Part shown: positions 1-11,730 of the stretch, one piece after another
Layout of the letters: the number at the start of each line of letters is the position of its first letter
Position numbering within the stretch: the stretch's first letter is position 1
Assembly: GCF_900292015.1 (NCBI RefSeq)
Contig: NZ_LR130759.1
Span: 4,278,001 to 4,342,000, forward strand
DNA length: 64,000 nt
Direction of reading: 5' to 3'
Source of the DNA: Mycobacterium basiliense
Lineage (GTDB): Bacteria > Actinomycetota > Actinomycetes > Mycobacteriales > Mycobacteriaceae
The notes under the pieces: generated by a model
Told to the model about the DNA's origin: nothing
The model's input: the letters and a program-made list of their open reading frames with translations, nothing else
The model's database searches: none
Program-made: the position numbers and the translations under genes

Positions 1-1635
1 GGTGGTAACGGCGGGGCCGGCGGAATCCTCTGGGGCAACGGCGGGGCCGGGGCGGCCGGCGCGGCCGGGCAGGCCGGCGGTAACGGCGGCGCCGCCGGAT
101 TCATCGGCAACGGAGGGACCGGGGGGGCCGGAGGCGCGGGTGCTATCGGCGGGGTCGGCGGCGCCGGCGGGATGTTGTTCGGCAACGGCGGCGCCGGGGG
201 TAACGGCGGGGACGCGATCGTGGTCGGCGGGACCGGCGGCAACGGCGGGGCCGGGGGCAACGCCGGGCTGTTCGGCGCCGGCGGAGCAGGTGGACACGGC
301 GGGCAAGGGGCACCGGGTTCCGATGGAGTGAATCCGGGGCCAATTACCCCCCCGAATGGCAATGCGAATGCGGGTACCGAAGGTTCGACGTCCCCAGACC
401 CGGGCGTAGCCGGCGGCGAGGGCGGTTCGGGTGATTCCACCACCGCGATCGGCGTGGTAGGCGGCGATGGCGGAGCCGGCGGCGACGGCTCCCCCGGCGG
501 CACAACCGGTACCGGGTTCCTCAGCGGCGGTACTGGGGGTGCCGGCGGCAACGCTGGCGACGGCGGCACGGGCGCGCAAGGCGGTACGGGCGGTAACGGC
601 GGCAACGGCGGTGCGGGCGCTTCCGGCGGCTTCGCTACACCGGGAGGCACAGGCGGCGACGGCGGCAACGGTGGTACCGGCGGTGACGGCGCACCGGGCG
701 GCGATGGCGGCGACGGTGGCACCGGAGGCAAGGGCGGCAGCGCTGACAAGACTGGTTTCGCCGGAGCCGGGGCCGCTGGCGGTACGGGCGGCAACGGCGG
801 TGACGGCGGTCTCGGCGCGGCGGGTGGCAACGGCGGCAACGGCGGCAACGGCGGCAACGGCGGCAGCGGCGGCACGAGCACGGCCAGCCCCGGCGATGGC
901 GGCGCCGGCGGTAACGGCGGGCATGGCGGTACCGGCGCCAACGGACAAGCGGGCGGTAGCGGTGGCCAGGGCGGCGCCGGCGGTAGTGGTGGATTGTTGG
1001 CCGGCGATGGCGGCGCCGGCGGTGCCGGCGGCTCAGGGGCTCGCGGCGGAGCGGCCGCATTTGGAGCTGATGGTGGTGCTGCGGGCGATGGCGGGAACGC
1101 CGGCGGCATTTCCATCGGAAAGATTCCCCCGCGTGGCGACGGCGGCGCCGGTGGCATCGGTGGTGTCGGCGGCGACGGCGGCACGGGTGGGGCCGGCGGC
1201 GTTGGGGGCCAGGGCGGTGCCGGCGGTAGCGCAGGGCTGCTGGCCGGCAATGGTGGAGCCGGCGGGATCGGCGGCCTCGGCGGGAACGGCGGGTTGGGGG
1301 GCGAGGGCGCGCAGGGCGGCCACGGTGGCAATGGCGGCGCGGCCGCGAACTCGAGCCGCCTGCAGGGCGTCATTGGCGATGGTGGGACCGGCGGCAATGG
1401 CGGCGACGGCGGTGATGGCGGTGCCGGCGGTGCGGGTGGCGCGGGCGGTTCAGGCAGCCTGCTGGGCGCCGCCGGTAGCGCCGGCAGCAACGCCGCCGGC
1501 GGGGCCGGTGGCACCGGCGGCCTGCGCGGAGACGGCGGCGCCGCCGGACCCACCGGACGTGCGGGCACCGGCAGCGCCGGCGGCGAAGGCATAGACGGCC
1601 TCGACGGAAACCCCGGCAATCCTGGCGGGGTCTGA
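1..1635 (+). CDS. PE_PGRS family protein, C-terminal part (5' end outside window)
   Basis: The frame is open from base 1 and ends in TGA at 1633-1635. It encodes 544 residues dominated by Gly-Gly-Ala and Gly-Gly-Asn triplets (GGAGG, GNGG, GDGG), the hallmark of the PGRS domain. The PE head would lie upstream, so its export signal cannot be seen. A short non-PGRS island around 325-430 (rich in Pro, Asn and Thr) interrupts the glycine repeats, as in many PE_PGRS proteins. PE_PGRS proteins are exported mainly by ESX-5 and sit at the cell surface; that is family knowledge and nothing here shows a specific role. Overlapping reading frames on both strands are repeat artefacts. Confidence 0.93.
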   Translation, partial: GGNGGAGGILWGNGGAGAAGAAGQAGGNGGAAGFIGNGGTGGAGGAGAIGGVGGAGGMLFGNGGAGGNGGDAIVVGGTGGNGGAGGNAGLFGAGGAGGHGGQGAPGSDGVNPGPITPPNGNANAGTEGSTSPDPGVAGGEGGSGDSTTAIGVVGGDGGAGGDGSPGGTTGTGFLSGGTGGAGGNAGDGGTGAQGGTGGNGGNGGAGASGGFATPGGTGGDGGNGGTGGDGAPGGDGGDGGTGGKGGSADKTGFAGAGAAGGTGGNGGDGGLGAAGGNGGNGGNGGNGGSGGTSTASPGDGGAGGNGGHGGTGANGQAGGSGGQGGAGGSGGLLAGDGGAGGAGGSGARGGAAAFGADGGAAGDGGNAGGISIGKIPPRGDGGAGGIGGVGGDGGTGGAGGVGGQGGAGGSAGLLAGNGGAGGIGGLGGNGGLGGEGAQGGHGGNGGAAANSSRLQGVIGDGGTGGNGGDGGDGGAGGAGGAGGSGSLLGAAGSAGSNAAGGAGGTGGLRGDGGAAGPTGRAGTGSAGGEGIDGLDGNPGNPGGV

Positions 1636-1773
1636 TATCCGGCCGAGCCCTCAGACCTCACCGACGCCGAATCGTCGCGGTGGACCGCAAGCAATCTCAG
1701 CCCCTTGGGCTGGGACCTCGGCAAGCACGTCGGGGCCGATCACGAACCGCCGGCCCGGCCCGCCACTGGGGCA

Positions 1774-1832
1774 GACACCAGGATTTGATCGCTTGACGAC
1801 ACCAGGATTTGATCGCTTGACGACACCAGGAT
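1774..1832. repeat. 24-bp tandem direct repeat, about 2.5 copies
   Basis: GACACCAGGATTTGATCGCT opens the unit at 1774 and recurs identically at 1798. A third, truncated copy (GACACCAGGAT) begins at 1822. The period is exactly 24 bp. The array ends 18 bp before the start of the permease gene and lies after the PE_PGRS stop. It could be a small VNTR or a set of regulator-binding sites in the permease leader. Confidence 0.85.
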
Positions 1833-1850
1833 GTAGTCCATTCTTGGGCC

Positions 1851-3755
1851 ATGACCCCGAGCGCAAACAACACACCGTCACAGGGCGTACATCCGGTCGA
1901 CGAGGTGCTTGCCTTCCCGAAGCTGGCGATCTACGGCTTCCAGCATGTGGTCGCGTTCTACGCGGGGGCCGTCGTGGTGCCGATCCTGATCGCCAGCGCG
2001 ATCAAGCTGCCGCACGAGGACTTGATCAAACTAATCACCGCCGACATGTTCACCTGCGGCATCGCCTCGATCATTCAGGCCGTCGGGATGGCGAATATCG
2101 GTGTACGTCTGCCCTTGCTGCAGGGCGTGACGTTCGCGAGCGTGTCCCCGGTCATCGCGATCGGATTGGCACACGGCGGTGGCGCGCACAGCCTCCTGCA
2201 CGTCTACGGTGCGGTCATCGTGGCCGGCGCGTTCACGTTCGCGATCGCACCGATCTTCGTGAAGTTGCTCCGGTTCTTCCCACCCGTTGTCACCGGCACG
2301 CTGATCACGATCATCGGCCTGTGTCTGATACCGGTTGGCGCCAGCCAGGCGGTAACCAATCCACACACCGGGCAACATGACCCGACCAATATCCGATGGT
2401 TGTTGTACGCCGCGGCCACCATCGCGATCATCGTCGCGATCCAGCGTCTCTTCCGGGGATTCGTCGCGACCGTCGCGGTGCTGCTCGGCCTGGTCCTGGG
2501 ATGCGCGGTTGCCTACCTGCTCGGCGATATGAACCTCGACCAGGTCGGACGGGCCGAAGTCCTGGGCTTCACCCAGCCATTCCTGTTCGGGATGCCGAAG
2601 TTCGACGTGGCCGCCTGCGCAACCATGGTCATCATCCTGCTGATCACCTCGGTAGAGTCCACCGGCTCCACGTTGGCCACCGGCGAAATCGTCGGCAAGC
2701 GGATCAAGGTCGCCGACATCGGTAACGCGCTGCGTGCCGACGGCCTGTCGACCGTCATCGGCGGCGTCTTCAACTCGTTCCCGTACACGGCGTTCTCCGA
2801 AAACGTCGGGCTGGTCCGCCTCACCGGCGTCAAGAGCCGCTGGGTGGTCGCCGCCGCCGGCGGCATCATGATCGTCTTGGGTTTCCTGCCGAAAGTGGCC
2901 GCGGTGGTGTCATCGGTGCCGAATCCAGTGCTCGGCGGGGCAGCGCTCACCCTGTTCGCGACGGTGGCCGTCATCGGGATCCAAACGCTCGGCAAGGTGG
3001 ATTTCACCGACCATCGCAACCTGATCATCGTGACCACCAGCCTGGCGTTGGCGCTATGGGTGACGAACTACCCGGATATCGCCAAGGCGATGCCATCGGG
3101 TGTCGACCTACTGTTCGGCAGCGGCATCACCATCGGTGCGATCGCCGCGTTGCTGCTCAACATCGTGTTCTTCCACCTCGGCGCCCGGGGACCACGGGTG
3201 GCCGGCGCCGGCACCATCACCCTCGACGAGGTCAACACGATGACCGGTGAGCGGTTCGCCGAGGTGTTCGGCCATGTGGTTCAGGGGGTGCGGTGGCCGG
3301 TCGAGCGCGCCTTCGAGAGGCGGCCATTCCCCGATACCGCAGCGTTGCGAGCGGCCTTCCAGGATGCGCTGCTCACCGGTTCCTCGGAGCAACAGCTAGA
3401 ACTGATCCGGGCATTCCCGAGCCTGGGCGCCGAGGATGAGGCGGGCCGCGCACTGGCGATCGACCACGTGGCGTTGTCCAACCTCGACGACGACGACCGC
3501 AGTGACGTCGTCGAACTCGCGACGGCTTACGGCCGGCGCTTTGGGTTCCCACTGGTGATCTGCGCTCGCGAGACCGAGCGGTTGGACCGGGTGCTGCGTA
3601 ACGGCTGGTCGCGCATGGACAACTCCCCGGCCGCGGAGAAGGCATTTGCGTTGATCGAGATCGCCAAGATAGCCAACTACCGGTTCTCGGACCTGGTGGC
3701 CGACGCCAACCCGATTGCCAGCGCACTCTTCTCTCGGCTCAACGCTTTTCAGTAG
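1851..3755 (+). CDS. NCS2-family purine/urate-type permease fused to a degenerate OHCU-decarboxylase-like domain
   Basis: This 634-aa protein has two parts. Residues about 20-450 form a polytopic NCS2 (xanthine/uracil/urate) transporter: a Gln-His pair in the first membrane segment (YGFQHVVAF), an SVESTGS motif with E269, and the AFSENVGL motif with N318, which match the substrate-binding segments of urate/xanthine carriers. Residues about 490-630 resemble 2-oxo-4-hydroxy-4-carboxy-5-ureidoimidazoline (OHCU) decarboxylase, the third enzyme of urate breakdown: note YGRRFGFPLVIC and the C-terminal EIAKIANYRFSDLV. The expected catalytic His-Pro is Phe-Pro (F522-P523 in AFPSLG) and the usual Glu-Gln is Asp-His (D538-H539), so the tail is probably inactive and may sense or bind an intermediate. 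No good ribosome site precedes the ATG. H37Rv has, as far as I recall, no such gene next to Rv1179c. Confidence 0.85.
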   Translation: MTPSANNTPSQGVHPVDEVLAFPKLAIYGFQHVVAFYAGAVVVPILIASAIKLPHEDLIKLITADMFTCGIASIIQAVGMANIGVRLPLLQGVTFASVSPVIAIGLAHGGGAHSLLHVYGAVIVAGAFTFAIAPIFVKLLRFFPPVVTGTLITIIGLCLIPVGASQAVTNPHTGQHDPTNIRWLLYAAATIAIIVAIQRLFRGFVATVAVLLGLVLGCAVAYLLGDMNLDQVGRAEVLGFTQPFLFGMPKFDVAACATMVIILLITSVESTGSTLATGEIVGKRIKVADIGNALRADGLSTVIGGVFNSFPYTAFSENVGLVRLTGVKSRWVVAAAGGIMIVLGFLPKVAAVVSSVPNPVLGGAALTLFATVAVIGIQTLGKVDFTDHRNLIIVTTSLALALWVTNYPDIAKAMPSGVDLLFGSGITIGAIAALLLNIVFFHLGARGPRVAGAGTITLDEVNTMTGERFAEVFGHVVQGVRWPVERAFERRPFPDTAALRAAFQDALLTGSSEQQLELIRAFPSLGAEDEAGRALAIDHVALSNLDDDDRSDVVELATAYGRRFGFPLVICARETERLDRVLRNGWSRMDNSPAAEKAFALIEIAKIANYRFSDLVADANPIASALFSRLNAFQ

Positions 3756-3838
3756 CTGGCTGCGCTGGCGCCGTAGGGCGAGATGATCGATGCTATACGG
3801 GCGTTGCACGCCAGTATGTTTGGCTAGGGTGAGCTTTC

Positions 3839-6658
3839 GTGGAGCCCAACCGGGATCTGGCATCGCGCTGCTTTGACGGGAACTGGCGCGGGTATCAGCG
3901 GCAAGCGCTCGACGCCTTCGATGCCGATGTCGCCGCCGGAGACAACCGGTGTTACCTGGTCCTGCCGCCCGGCGCTGGAAAGACGATGATCGGGCTGGAA
4001 GCGGCGCGTCGGCTAGGGCGACGCACCTTGGTTCTGGTCCCCAACACGGCGGTGCAGGCGCAGTGGGCCGCGGCGTGGGACAACCGCTTTCCGTCCACGG
4101 ACCCTTCGGCCGCACGGTGTGGGACCGGGCGGGATCTGACCTCGGCGATGACCGTGCTGACATATCAGTCTCTTGCGGTCATCGACGACGACTTGGACGC
4201 GACTGTTCGACGCAGCGCGCTGCGCAGTCGCGACCAGCAAGCGTTGCTGGAGTTGCTGCACCCCAACGGAAGAGCGTTGATCGAACGGGCAACGACGCTA
4301 GGCCCGTGGACGCTCGTGCTCGATGAATGTCACCATCTGCTGGCAACGTGGGGTGCGCTGGTGGCCGCGCTGGCATCGGTACTCGGACCACAGACGGGGT
4401 TAATCGGCCTGACGGCGACCCCGGCCACGGAGCTCACCGCATGGCAGCACACCCTGCACGATGAGCTGTTCGGCACCGCCGACTTCGTCGTTCCAACACC
4501 GGCGCTGGTCAAGGAAGGCGACCTCGCGCCCTATCAAGAGCTGGTCTATCTGACCCAACCCACACCCGAGGAGCAGGCCTGGGTGGCGACCCACCGGGCT
4601 CGCTTCGCTGATCTCATGCTGGCATTGATCGATCAACAGGTCGGCACCATGTCGCTGGCCTCGTGGCTGCGGGTCCGAATCGTGGACCGATCCACCCGCG
4701 AGGGCAACCAGATTGCCTGGTCTACGTTCGAACGCGTTGAACCCGACCTCGCTTTCAGTGGCCTGCGTTTCGCCTACGACGGCCTGGTCCCGCTGCCTGA
4801 GGGTGCCCGCCTGCGCGAACAACACCGGGTCGCTCCCGACGCGCAGGATTGGGTCAACATCTTGACCGACTTCAGCGTCGGGCACTTGCAGCACAGCGCT
4901 GATCCCCGAGATGCGCACGCACTGACCGCCATCAAGCGGGTACTACCCGGCCTGGGCTACCGACTGACCAGTCGCGGCGTGCGGGTCACGACCTCACCGG
5001 TGGATCGAGTGTGCGCCTTGTCCGAGTCAAAGATCGCCGCCACCGCGCACATACTGGACACCGAAGATACTGTGCTCGGAGCGCGCATGAGAGCCCTGGT
5101 TCTGTGCGATTTCGAATCGATGTCCGGCACCCCACCGGCAGCGCTGAAGGGAGCGCCGCTGGGCGACCAGTCGGGGTCGGCCCAACTCGTCACCGCGATG
5201 CTCGCCGCATCGGACGGCCGGCGCAGCGCCCCCCTCAACGCCCTGTTGGTGACCGGCCAAACCTTCGCCTGCCCGGCTTCGGTCGAAACCGACCTGATCG
5301 GCTTTTGCGCCCAACGCGGCGCACAGGTTACGGCCGTGCCGCTGGATACCCACCCCGCACTGCGGGTGCTGCGCGGCGGCAACACCTTCACGCCCCGGGT
5401 GTGGGTCACGCTGGCTACCCAATACTTTCTGTCCGGACGATCCCGCGTCATGGTCGGCACCCGTGCACTCCTCGGCGAGGGATGGGACTGCGCGGCGGTC
5501 AACGTCAACATCGATCTGACGAGCGCGACCACGCGAGCGGCGATCACCCAGATGCGCGGTCGCGCGATTCGCAAAGATCCCTCGGACGATCACAAGCTCG
5601 CCGACAATTGGTCGGTCTGCTGCTTCACCACCGACCACCCCCGCGGTGATGCCGATTACCTGCGTTTGGTGCGCAAACACGACGGGTATTACGCGGCGTG
5701 CCCCCAGGGGCTTATCGAATCGGGTGTGACGCATTGCGATCCGGCGCTGTCACCGTATAGTCCTCCCGCGTGCGATGCCCACGCCATTACCGCGCGATCG
5801 CTGCAACGCGCCGCAGAACGAGCCGATGCCAGGGCCTGGTGGCGCATCGGCGAACCTTATGAAGGAATCGACGTAGCCACCATCCGGGTGCGGTCCGCCC
5901 GCCCGCTCGGGGTCGCCGCACCCACGATTCCGGCGTCCGCGCTCACCCCAACGGTGCCTGGACACCTCAGCCCGGTCCGGCTGGCCAGGGGCGCGCTGGC
6001 CGGCGTTTCGATTGTCGGTGTCGGCGCCTGCAGCATGATCGCCGCCGCCACCCTCGGGCCACTCGCGGGTGCCACCACCGCGGGCGGCCTGAGTGCCGCG
6101 GGCGCCGGCGTGCTGGCGACGGCTGTGGCCACCGAAAATCGCCGGCTGGCCCAGGCGCCCAACGCTTTCGAGCGACTCGCCGCCGCCGTCGCGGACGCGA
6201 TGAAAGCCGCGGGTAGCGCGGAGCGAGGATCCGAAGCGCTCCGGATCGTGACCGACCACGACGGCTGGATCCGCTGTGAACTCGGCGGGGTGCCAACCGA
6301 GCAGTCACTGCGGTTCACCGCCGCGCTCGATGAGCTGCTGGCCCCCTTGACCGAACCGCGCTACCTCATCGGACGCAAGATCCTCACGCCGCCGACCTCG
6401 CGTGTTGCCCGCGCCATCTTCGCGTCCCGAGCGGCCATCGGTCTCCCGCTTCCCGGCGCGATCGCCTGGCATCCGGTGCCGCACTGGTTCGCCCGACGCA
6501 AGGACCGCCGGCAGTGCCTGACGCGATCGTGGCGGGAACACATCGGTCCACCCCGGCTGCTCTCGGCGGACTCACCGGAAGGTCGGGCCATCCTGGATCT
6601 GTTCCGCGGCGACAACCCGCTCTCGGTCACAACCCAACTCCGCACCACCTGGCGCTGA
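3839..6658 (+). CDS. DEAD/DEAH-type superfamily 2 helicase (Rv1179c-like)
   Basis: The 939-aa protein is, by recall, the length of Rv1179c. It carries SF2 helicase motifs in order: Walker A GAGKT at residues 45-49, DECH at 162-165, a TATP motif III soon after, and QMRGRAIR motif VI at about 571-578, preceded by GEGWD. The fold is that of UvrB/RecG-like or type III restriction helicases, but no nuclease domain is apparent. Residues about 718-765 form an unusual Gly/Ala-rich hydrophobic stretch that could be membrane-associated. The GTG start is supported by AGGGTGAG just upstream; the same TAGGGT could instead be a -10 hexamer 8 nt before the GTG. Converges with dapC (13-nt gap). The substrate is unknown. 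Confidence 0.85.
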   Translation: MEPNRDLASRCFDGNWRGYQRQALDAFDADVAAGDNRCYLVLPPGAGKTMIGLEAARRLGRRTLVLVPNTAVQAQWAAAWDNRFPSTDPSAARCGTGRDLTSAMTVLTYQSLAVIDDDLDATVRRSALRSRDQQALLELLHPNGRALIERATTLGPWTLVLDECHHLLATWGALVAALASVLGPQTGLIGLTATPATELTAWQHTLHDELFGTADFVVPTPALVKEGDLAPYQELVYLTQPTPEEQAWVATHRARFADLMLALIDQQVGTMSLASWLRVRIVDRSTREGNQIAWSTFERVEPDLAFSGLRFAYDGLVPLPEGARLREQHRVAPDAQDWVNILTDFSVGHLQHSADPRDAHALTAIKRVLPGLGYRLTSRGVRVTTSPVDRVCALSESKIAATAHILDTEDTVLGARMRALVLCDFESMSGTPPAALKGAPLGDQSGSAQLVTAMLAASDGRRSAPLNALLVTGQTFACPASVETDLIGFCAQRGAQVTAVPLDTHPALRVLRGGNTFTPRVWVTLATQYFLSGRSRVMVGTRALLGEGWDCAAVNVNIDLTSATTRAAITQMRGRAIRKDPSDDHKLADNWSVCCFTTDHPRGDADYLRLVRKHDGYYAACPQGLIESGVTHCDPALSPYSPPACDAHAITARSLQRAAERADARAWWRIGEPYEGIDVATIRVRSARPLGVAAPTIPASALTPTVPGHLSPVRLARGALAGVSIVGVGACSMIAAATLGPLAGATTAGGLSAAGAGVLATAVATENRRLAQAPNAFERLAAAVADAMKAAGSAERGSEALRIVTDHDGWIRCELGGVPTEQSLRFTAALDELLAPLTEPRYLIGRKILTPPTSRVARAIFASRAAIGLPLPGAIAWHPVPHWFARRKDRRQCLTRSWREHIGPPRLLSADSPEGRAILDLFRGDNPLSVTTQLRTTWR

Positions 6659-6671
6659 GCCGCCGCCCCGA

Positions 6672-7766
6672 TCAGGCGAGACGCTGGACCGCGGCGGCGA
6701 TGCGCTCGTCGGTGGCGGTCAACGCCACTCGCACGTGCTGGGCCCCACCGGGTCCGTAGAAATCACCGGGCGCCACCAGGATGCCGCGCTCGGCCAGCCA
6801 CGCGACCGTCCGCTGGCACCCTTCGCCGCGCGTGACCCACAGATAAAGGCCAGCATCCGAATGGTCGACGGCGAAACCCGCGGACCGCAACGCCGGCAGC
6901 AATGCCGCCCGCCGCCGCGCATAGCGCTCCCGCTGCTGCTCTTCATGGTCGTCGTCGTCCAGCGCGGCAACCATCGCGGCTTGCACGGGCGTCGGCACCA
7001 TCATGCCGGCATGCTTGCGGACCGCCAGCAATTCGGCGACCAGGTCGGGATCTCCGGCAACGAAACCGGCGCGGTAGCCGGCCAGCGATGAGCTCTTCGA
7101 CAGCGAGTGCACCGCCAGCAGCCCGGTGTGGTCGCCGCCGCATACGGTCGGGTGCAGCACCGACAACGGTCCCGGAGGCGGTGCATCCCAGGTCAGACCC
7201 AGGTAGCACTCGTCGGAGGCTACCAGGACCCCGCGGCCGCGTGCCCAGTCGACCACCTTGCGCAGATGGTCCAGCCCCAGCACCCGGCCGGTGGGGTTGC
7301 TTGGTGAGTTCAGATACATCAGTGCCGGCGTTTGGGGGCCCAGCTGAGTCAGTGAGTCGGCCCGTTGCACCCGTGCACCGGCCAACCGGGCACCGACGTC
7401 GTAGGTCGGGTACGCCAGCTCAGGAACCACGACGACGTCTGTGGCTCCCAGGCCGAGCAGCGTCGGCAACCAAGCGATGAACTCCTTGGTGCCGATCACG
7501 GGCAGCACCGCCGACTCGGCCAGCCCGGTGATCCCGTAGCGCCGGCCCAAGGCCGCCACGGCGGACTCACGCAGCCGCGCGGTACCCGCGGTGGCCGGAT
7601 AACCGGGTGCCGGACCCGCGGCCGCCAGCGCCTTCTGGATCATCGGCGCCACCGGGTCCACCGGGGTTCCTACGGATAGGTCGACGATCCCATCGGGATG
7701 GGCCCCGGCCCTGGCCTTCGCGTTGGCCAGGGTGTCCCAAGGAAACTCCGGCAAAGACGCCGACAT
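6672..7766 (-). CDS. dapC: N-succinyldiaminopimelate aminotransferase DapC
   Basis: A 364-aa class I/II PLP aminotransferase, closely similar to H37Rv Rv1178 over its whole length as I recall it. It transfers an amino group from glutamate to N-succinyl-2-amino-6-ketopimelate in the lysine/meso-diaminopimelate pathway that feeds peptidoglycan. The PLP-lysine lies in the SLSKSSSLAGYRAGF region, and SNPTGR and SDECYL are the typical cofactor-binding motifs. The ATG at 7764-7766 (MSASLP) was chosen because it matches the family N-terminus; the frame is open further upstream, but that part overlaps fdxC and has no family features. It lies 44 nt downstream of fdxC on the same strand, a pairing conserved in mycobacteria. 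Confidence 0.95.
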   Translation of the reverse strand: MSASLPEFPWDTLANAKARAGAHPDGIVDLSVGTPVDPVAPMIQKALAAAGPAPGYPATAGTARLRESAVAALGRRYGITGLAESAVLPVIGTKEFIAWLPTLLGLGATDVVVVPELAYPTYDVGARLAGARVQRADSLTQLGPQTPALMYLNSPSNPTGRVLGLDHLRKVVDWARGRGVLVASDECYLGLTWDAPPPGPLSVLHPTVCGGDHTGLLAVHSLSKSSSLAGYRAGFVAGDPDLVAELLAVRKHAGMMVPTPVQAAMVAALDDDDHEEQQRERYARRRAALLPALRSAGFAVDHSDAGLYLWVTRGEGCQRTVAWLAERGILVAPGDFYGPGGAQHVRVALTATDERIAAAVQRLA

Positions 7767-7810
7767 CCGTGGCCGGCGACTCTGGAGATCCTGGTGCTCG
7801 AGGGACCCGC

Positions 7811-8137
7811 TCAGCCGTCTTCGCCCTGCGGTGGCAGATCCTTGACCACTTGCGGGTCGTTCTCGGTCATACCGACCTTGGCCGCCCCGCCCGGCGAACC
7901 AAGTTCCTCGAAGAAGTCGGCGTTGATCTGCGTGTAGTGGCTCCATTGGTCGGGCACGTCGTCTTCGTAGTAGATGGCTTCGACCGGGCAGACCGGTTCG
8001 CACGCACCGCAGTCAACGCACTCATCGGGGTGGATGTACAGCATCCGGGCACCCTCGTAAATGCAGTCGACCGGGCATTCCTCAATGCATGCCTTGTCCT
8101 TGATGTCGACGCAGGGTTCGGCGATCGTGTACGTCAC
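7811..8137 (-). CDS. fdxC: Ferredoxin FdxC (7Fe/8Fe type)
   Basis: A 108-aa bacterial ferredoxin. Cysteines fall in two groups: C9, C17 and C21 (with C-P after C21) near the N-terminus, and the CVDCGACEPVCP motif in the middle, as in [3Fe-4S][4Fe-4S] ferredoxins of actinobacteria. It acts as a soluble electron carrier; partners are not shown here. The start is GTG (complement of 8135-8137), preceded by GAGGAG about 7 nt upstream, a strong ribosome site. dapC follows 44 nt downstream, so the two are probably co-transcribed. It is divergent from the padR-type gene across a 208-nt intergenic region that carries a candidate operator. Confidence 0.95.
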   Translation of the reverse strand: MTYTIAEPCVDIKDKACIEECPVDCIYEGARMLYIHPDECVDCGACEPVCPVEAIYYEDDVPDQWSHYTQINADFFEELGSPGGAAKVGMTENDPQVVKDLPPQGEDG

Positions 8138-8297
8138 GGACGTCTCCTCAACGTGTCCTCATGTATTGCTCAGTTTTGGGCTGCTGTTCGCTTCGCCGTG
8201 GGGCCCCCGGCCGCCTACCGCCGATGCGTTCGGTTACTGATACTAAACGTTGCACATACAACTCGAGCAATTGGCACGCCCTGGGATACCCGCCCGA

Positions 8298-8315
8298 TAT
8301 GCACCCAGTTGCATA
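8298..8315. promoter_or_regulatory. Candidate PadR operator (TATGCA-N6-TGCATA)
   Basis: A perfect inverted repeat with 6-bp arms and a 6-bp spacer lies 30 bp upstream of the padR start. It covers the position where the -35 element would sit relative to the TATGCT hexamer at 8334. PadR-family repressors usually bind such dyads and repress their own promoter; assignment to this PadR is inference. Confidence 0.55.
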
Positions 8316-8333
8316 GCGCCTTCCGTTGACATC

Positions 8334-8339
8334 TATGCT
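8334..8339 (+). promoter_or_regulatory. -10 hexamer TATGCT of a likely leaderless promoter
   Basis: TATGCT matches TANNNT and is followed by 6 nt and then the GTG start at 8346, so transcription would begin at the start codon. No ribosome-binding sequence precedes this GTG. Confidence 0.5.
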
Positions 8340-8345
8340 GCGCGG

Positions 8346-10951
<2,606 letters not shown>

Positions 10952-10967
10952 GGATGCTCGGTCCTCC

Positions 10968-10986
10968 GTTTCACCCACAGTGAAAC
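10968..10986 (+). terminator. Hairpin after fadH (possible terminator)
   Basis: GTTTCAC and GTGAAAC form perfect 7-bp arms around a 5-nt loop, 16 nt after the fadH stop. There is no strong U tract, which is common for mycobacterial terminators, so its function is uncertain. Confidence 0.4.
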
Positions 10987-11160
10987 TCTGTCGATTACCC
11001 CCTCTGAGCTGCGAATTGTTACGGCCAGCCGGGGTGATCCGATAGCAAGTTTGAGATGAGCAAGGCTGCAGCGCCTGCTAGTCTTGACCAAAGACGGCAA
11101 CCGCTGGGCAGATGTCGTCGCCGTTCTTAGCGGTGCAATAGTTGGGGAAGGTGTCCACAA

Positions 11161-11493
11161 ATGAGGTTGTCGCTGCAGGGTTTGGGTGTCGCGGCCGGCG
11201 CTTTTGCGCTCTCGTTGAGCGTTGGGGCCGGGGTCGCATCCGCAAGCCCCCTAGATACGGTTATCAATACGACCTGCAACTACGGGCAGGTGATGGCGGC
11301 GCTCAACGCCACCGATCCGGGCGCAGCGGCGCAATTCAATGCGTCGCCGGTGGCTCAGGGTTGGCTGCATTCGTTCCTGGCGTCACCGCCGCCGCGGCGC
11401 GCTCAAATGGCCGCACAGCTGCAGGCCATGCCGGGGGCTTCCCAGTACGTCGGGCTGGTCGAATCCGTCGCCGCCTCCTGCAACAACTACTGA
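11161..11493 (+). CDS. Low-molecular-weight secreted T-cell antigen TB8.4
   Basis: The 110-aa protein matches TB8.4 (Rv1174c) in length and sequence character. The N-terminal 28 residues are a Sec signal peptide ending ASA before SPLDTV. The mature part belongs to the haemophore-like (heme-binding) family of small mycobacterial helical proteins, with two cysteines (NTTCNYG and AASCNNY) placed to form a disulphide. GGGGAAGG lies upstream as a ribosome site. A convergent PE-GH18 gene lies downstream. In tuberculosis the product is a known culture-filtrate antigen; its biochemical role is not established from this sequence. Confidence 0.93.
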   Translation: MRLSLQGLGVAAGAFALSLSVGAGVASASPLDTVINTTCNYGQVMAALNATDPGAAAQFNASPVAQGWLHSFLASPPPRRAQMAAQLQAMPGASQYVGLVESVAASCNNY

Positions 11494-11730
11494 GCGACTG
11501 AGGCCTCCTGCGGTTGGGCCTGCCTCGATAACGACAGGCATTCGTCCCATTGCGGGTTAACTAGCTGCGCGACGGCGCCCGCCTGCCCCACTGTCTCGAT
11601 GCCGGGCATCGTTGACAATTGGGCTTTCCGATTGGTTCGCGGTTGCCGACGGTCAACTGCCCTCGGGTCTTCTCCATGCCGGCCGGCCAACCAACGAAGT
11701 CGCGGGCCAGCCGCCGCATAGCCAGGGGCA

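Noticed and set aside
1..1635. Long overlapping open frames on both strands within the PE_PGRS region
   Set aside because: GC-rich triplet repeats leave all six frames open; only the Gly-Gly-X frame fits a known family.
1774..1832. CRISPR-like array
   Set aside because: Only about 2.5 copies with no spacers; a plain tandem repeat.
8325..8339. TTGACA at 8325 as -35 of a promoter with TATGCT
   Set aside because: Only 3 nt apart, so they cannot be one promoter; TATGCT fits a leaderless start instead.
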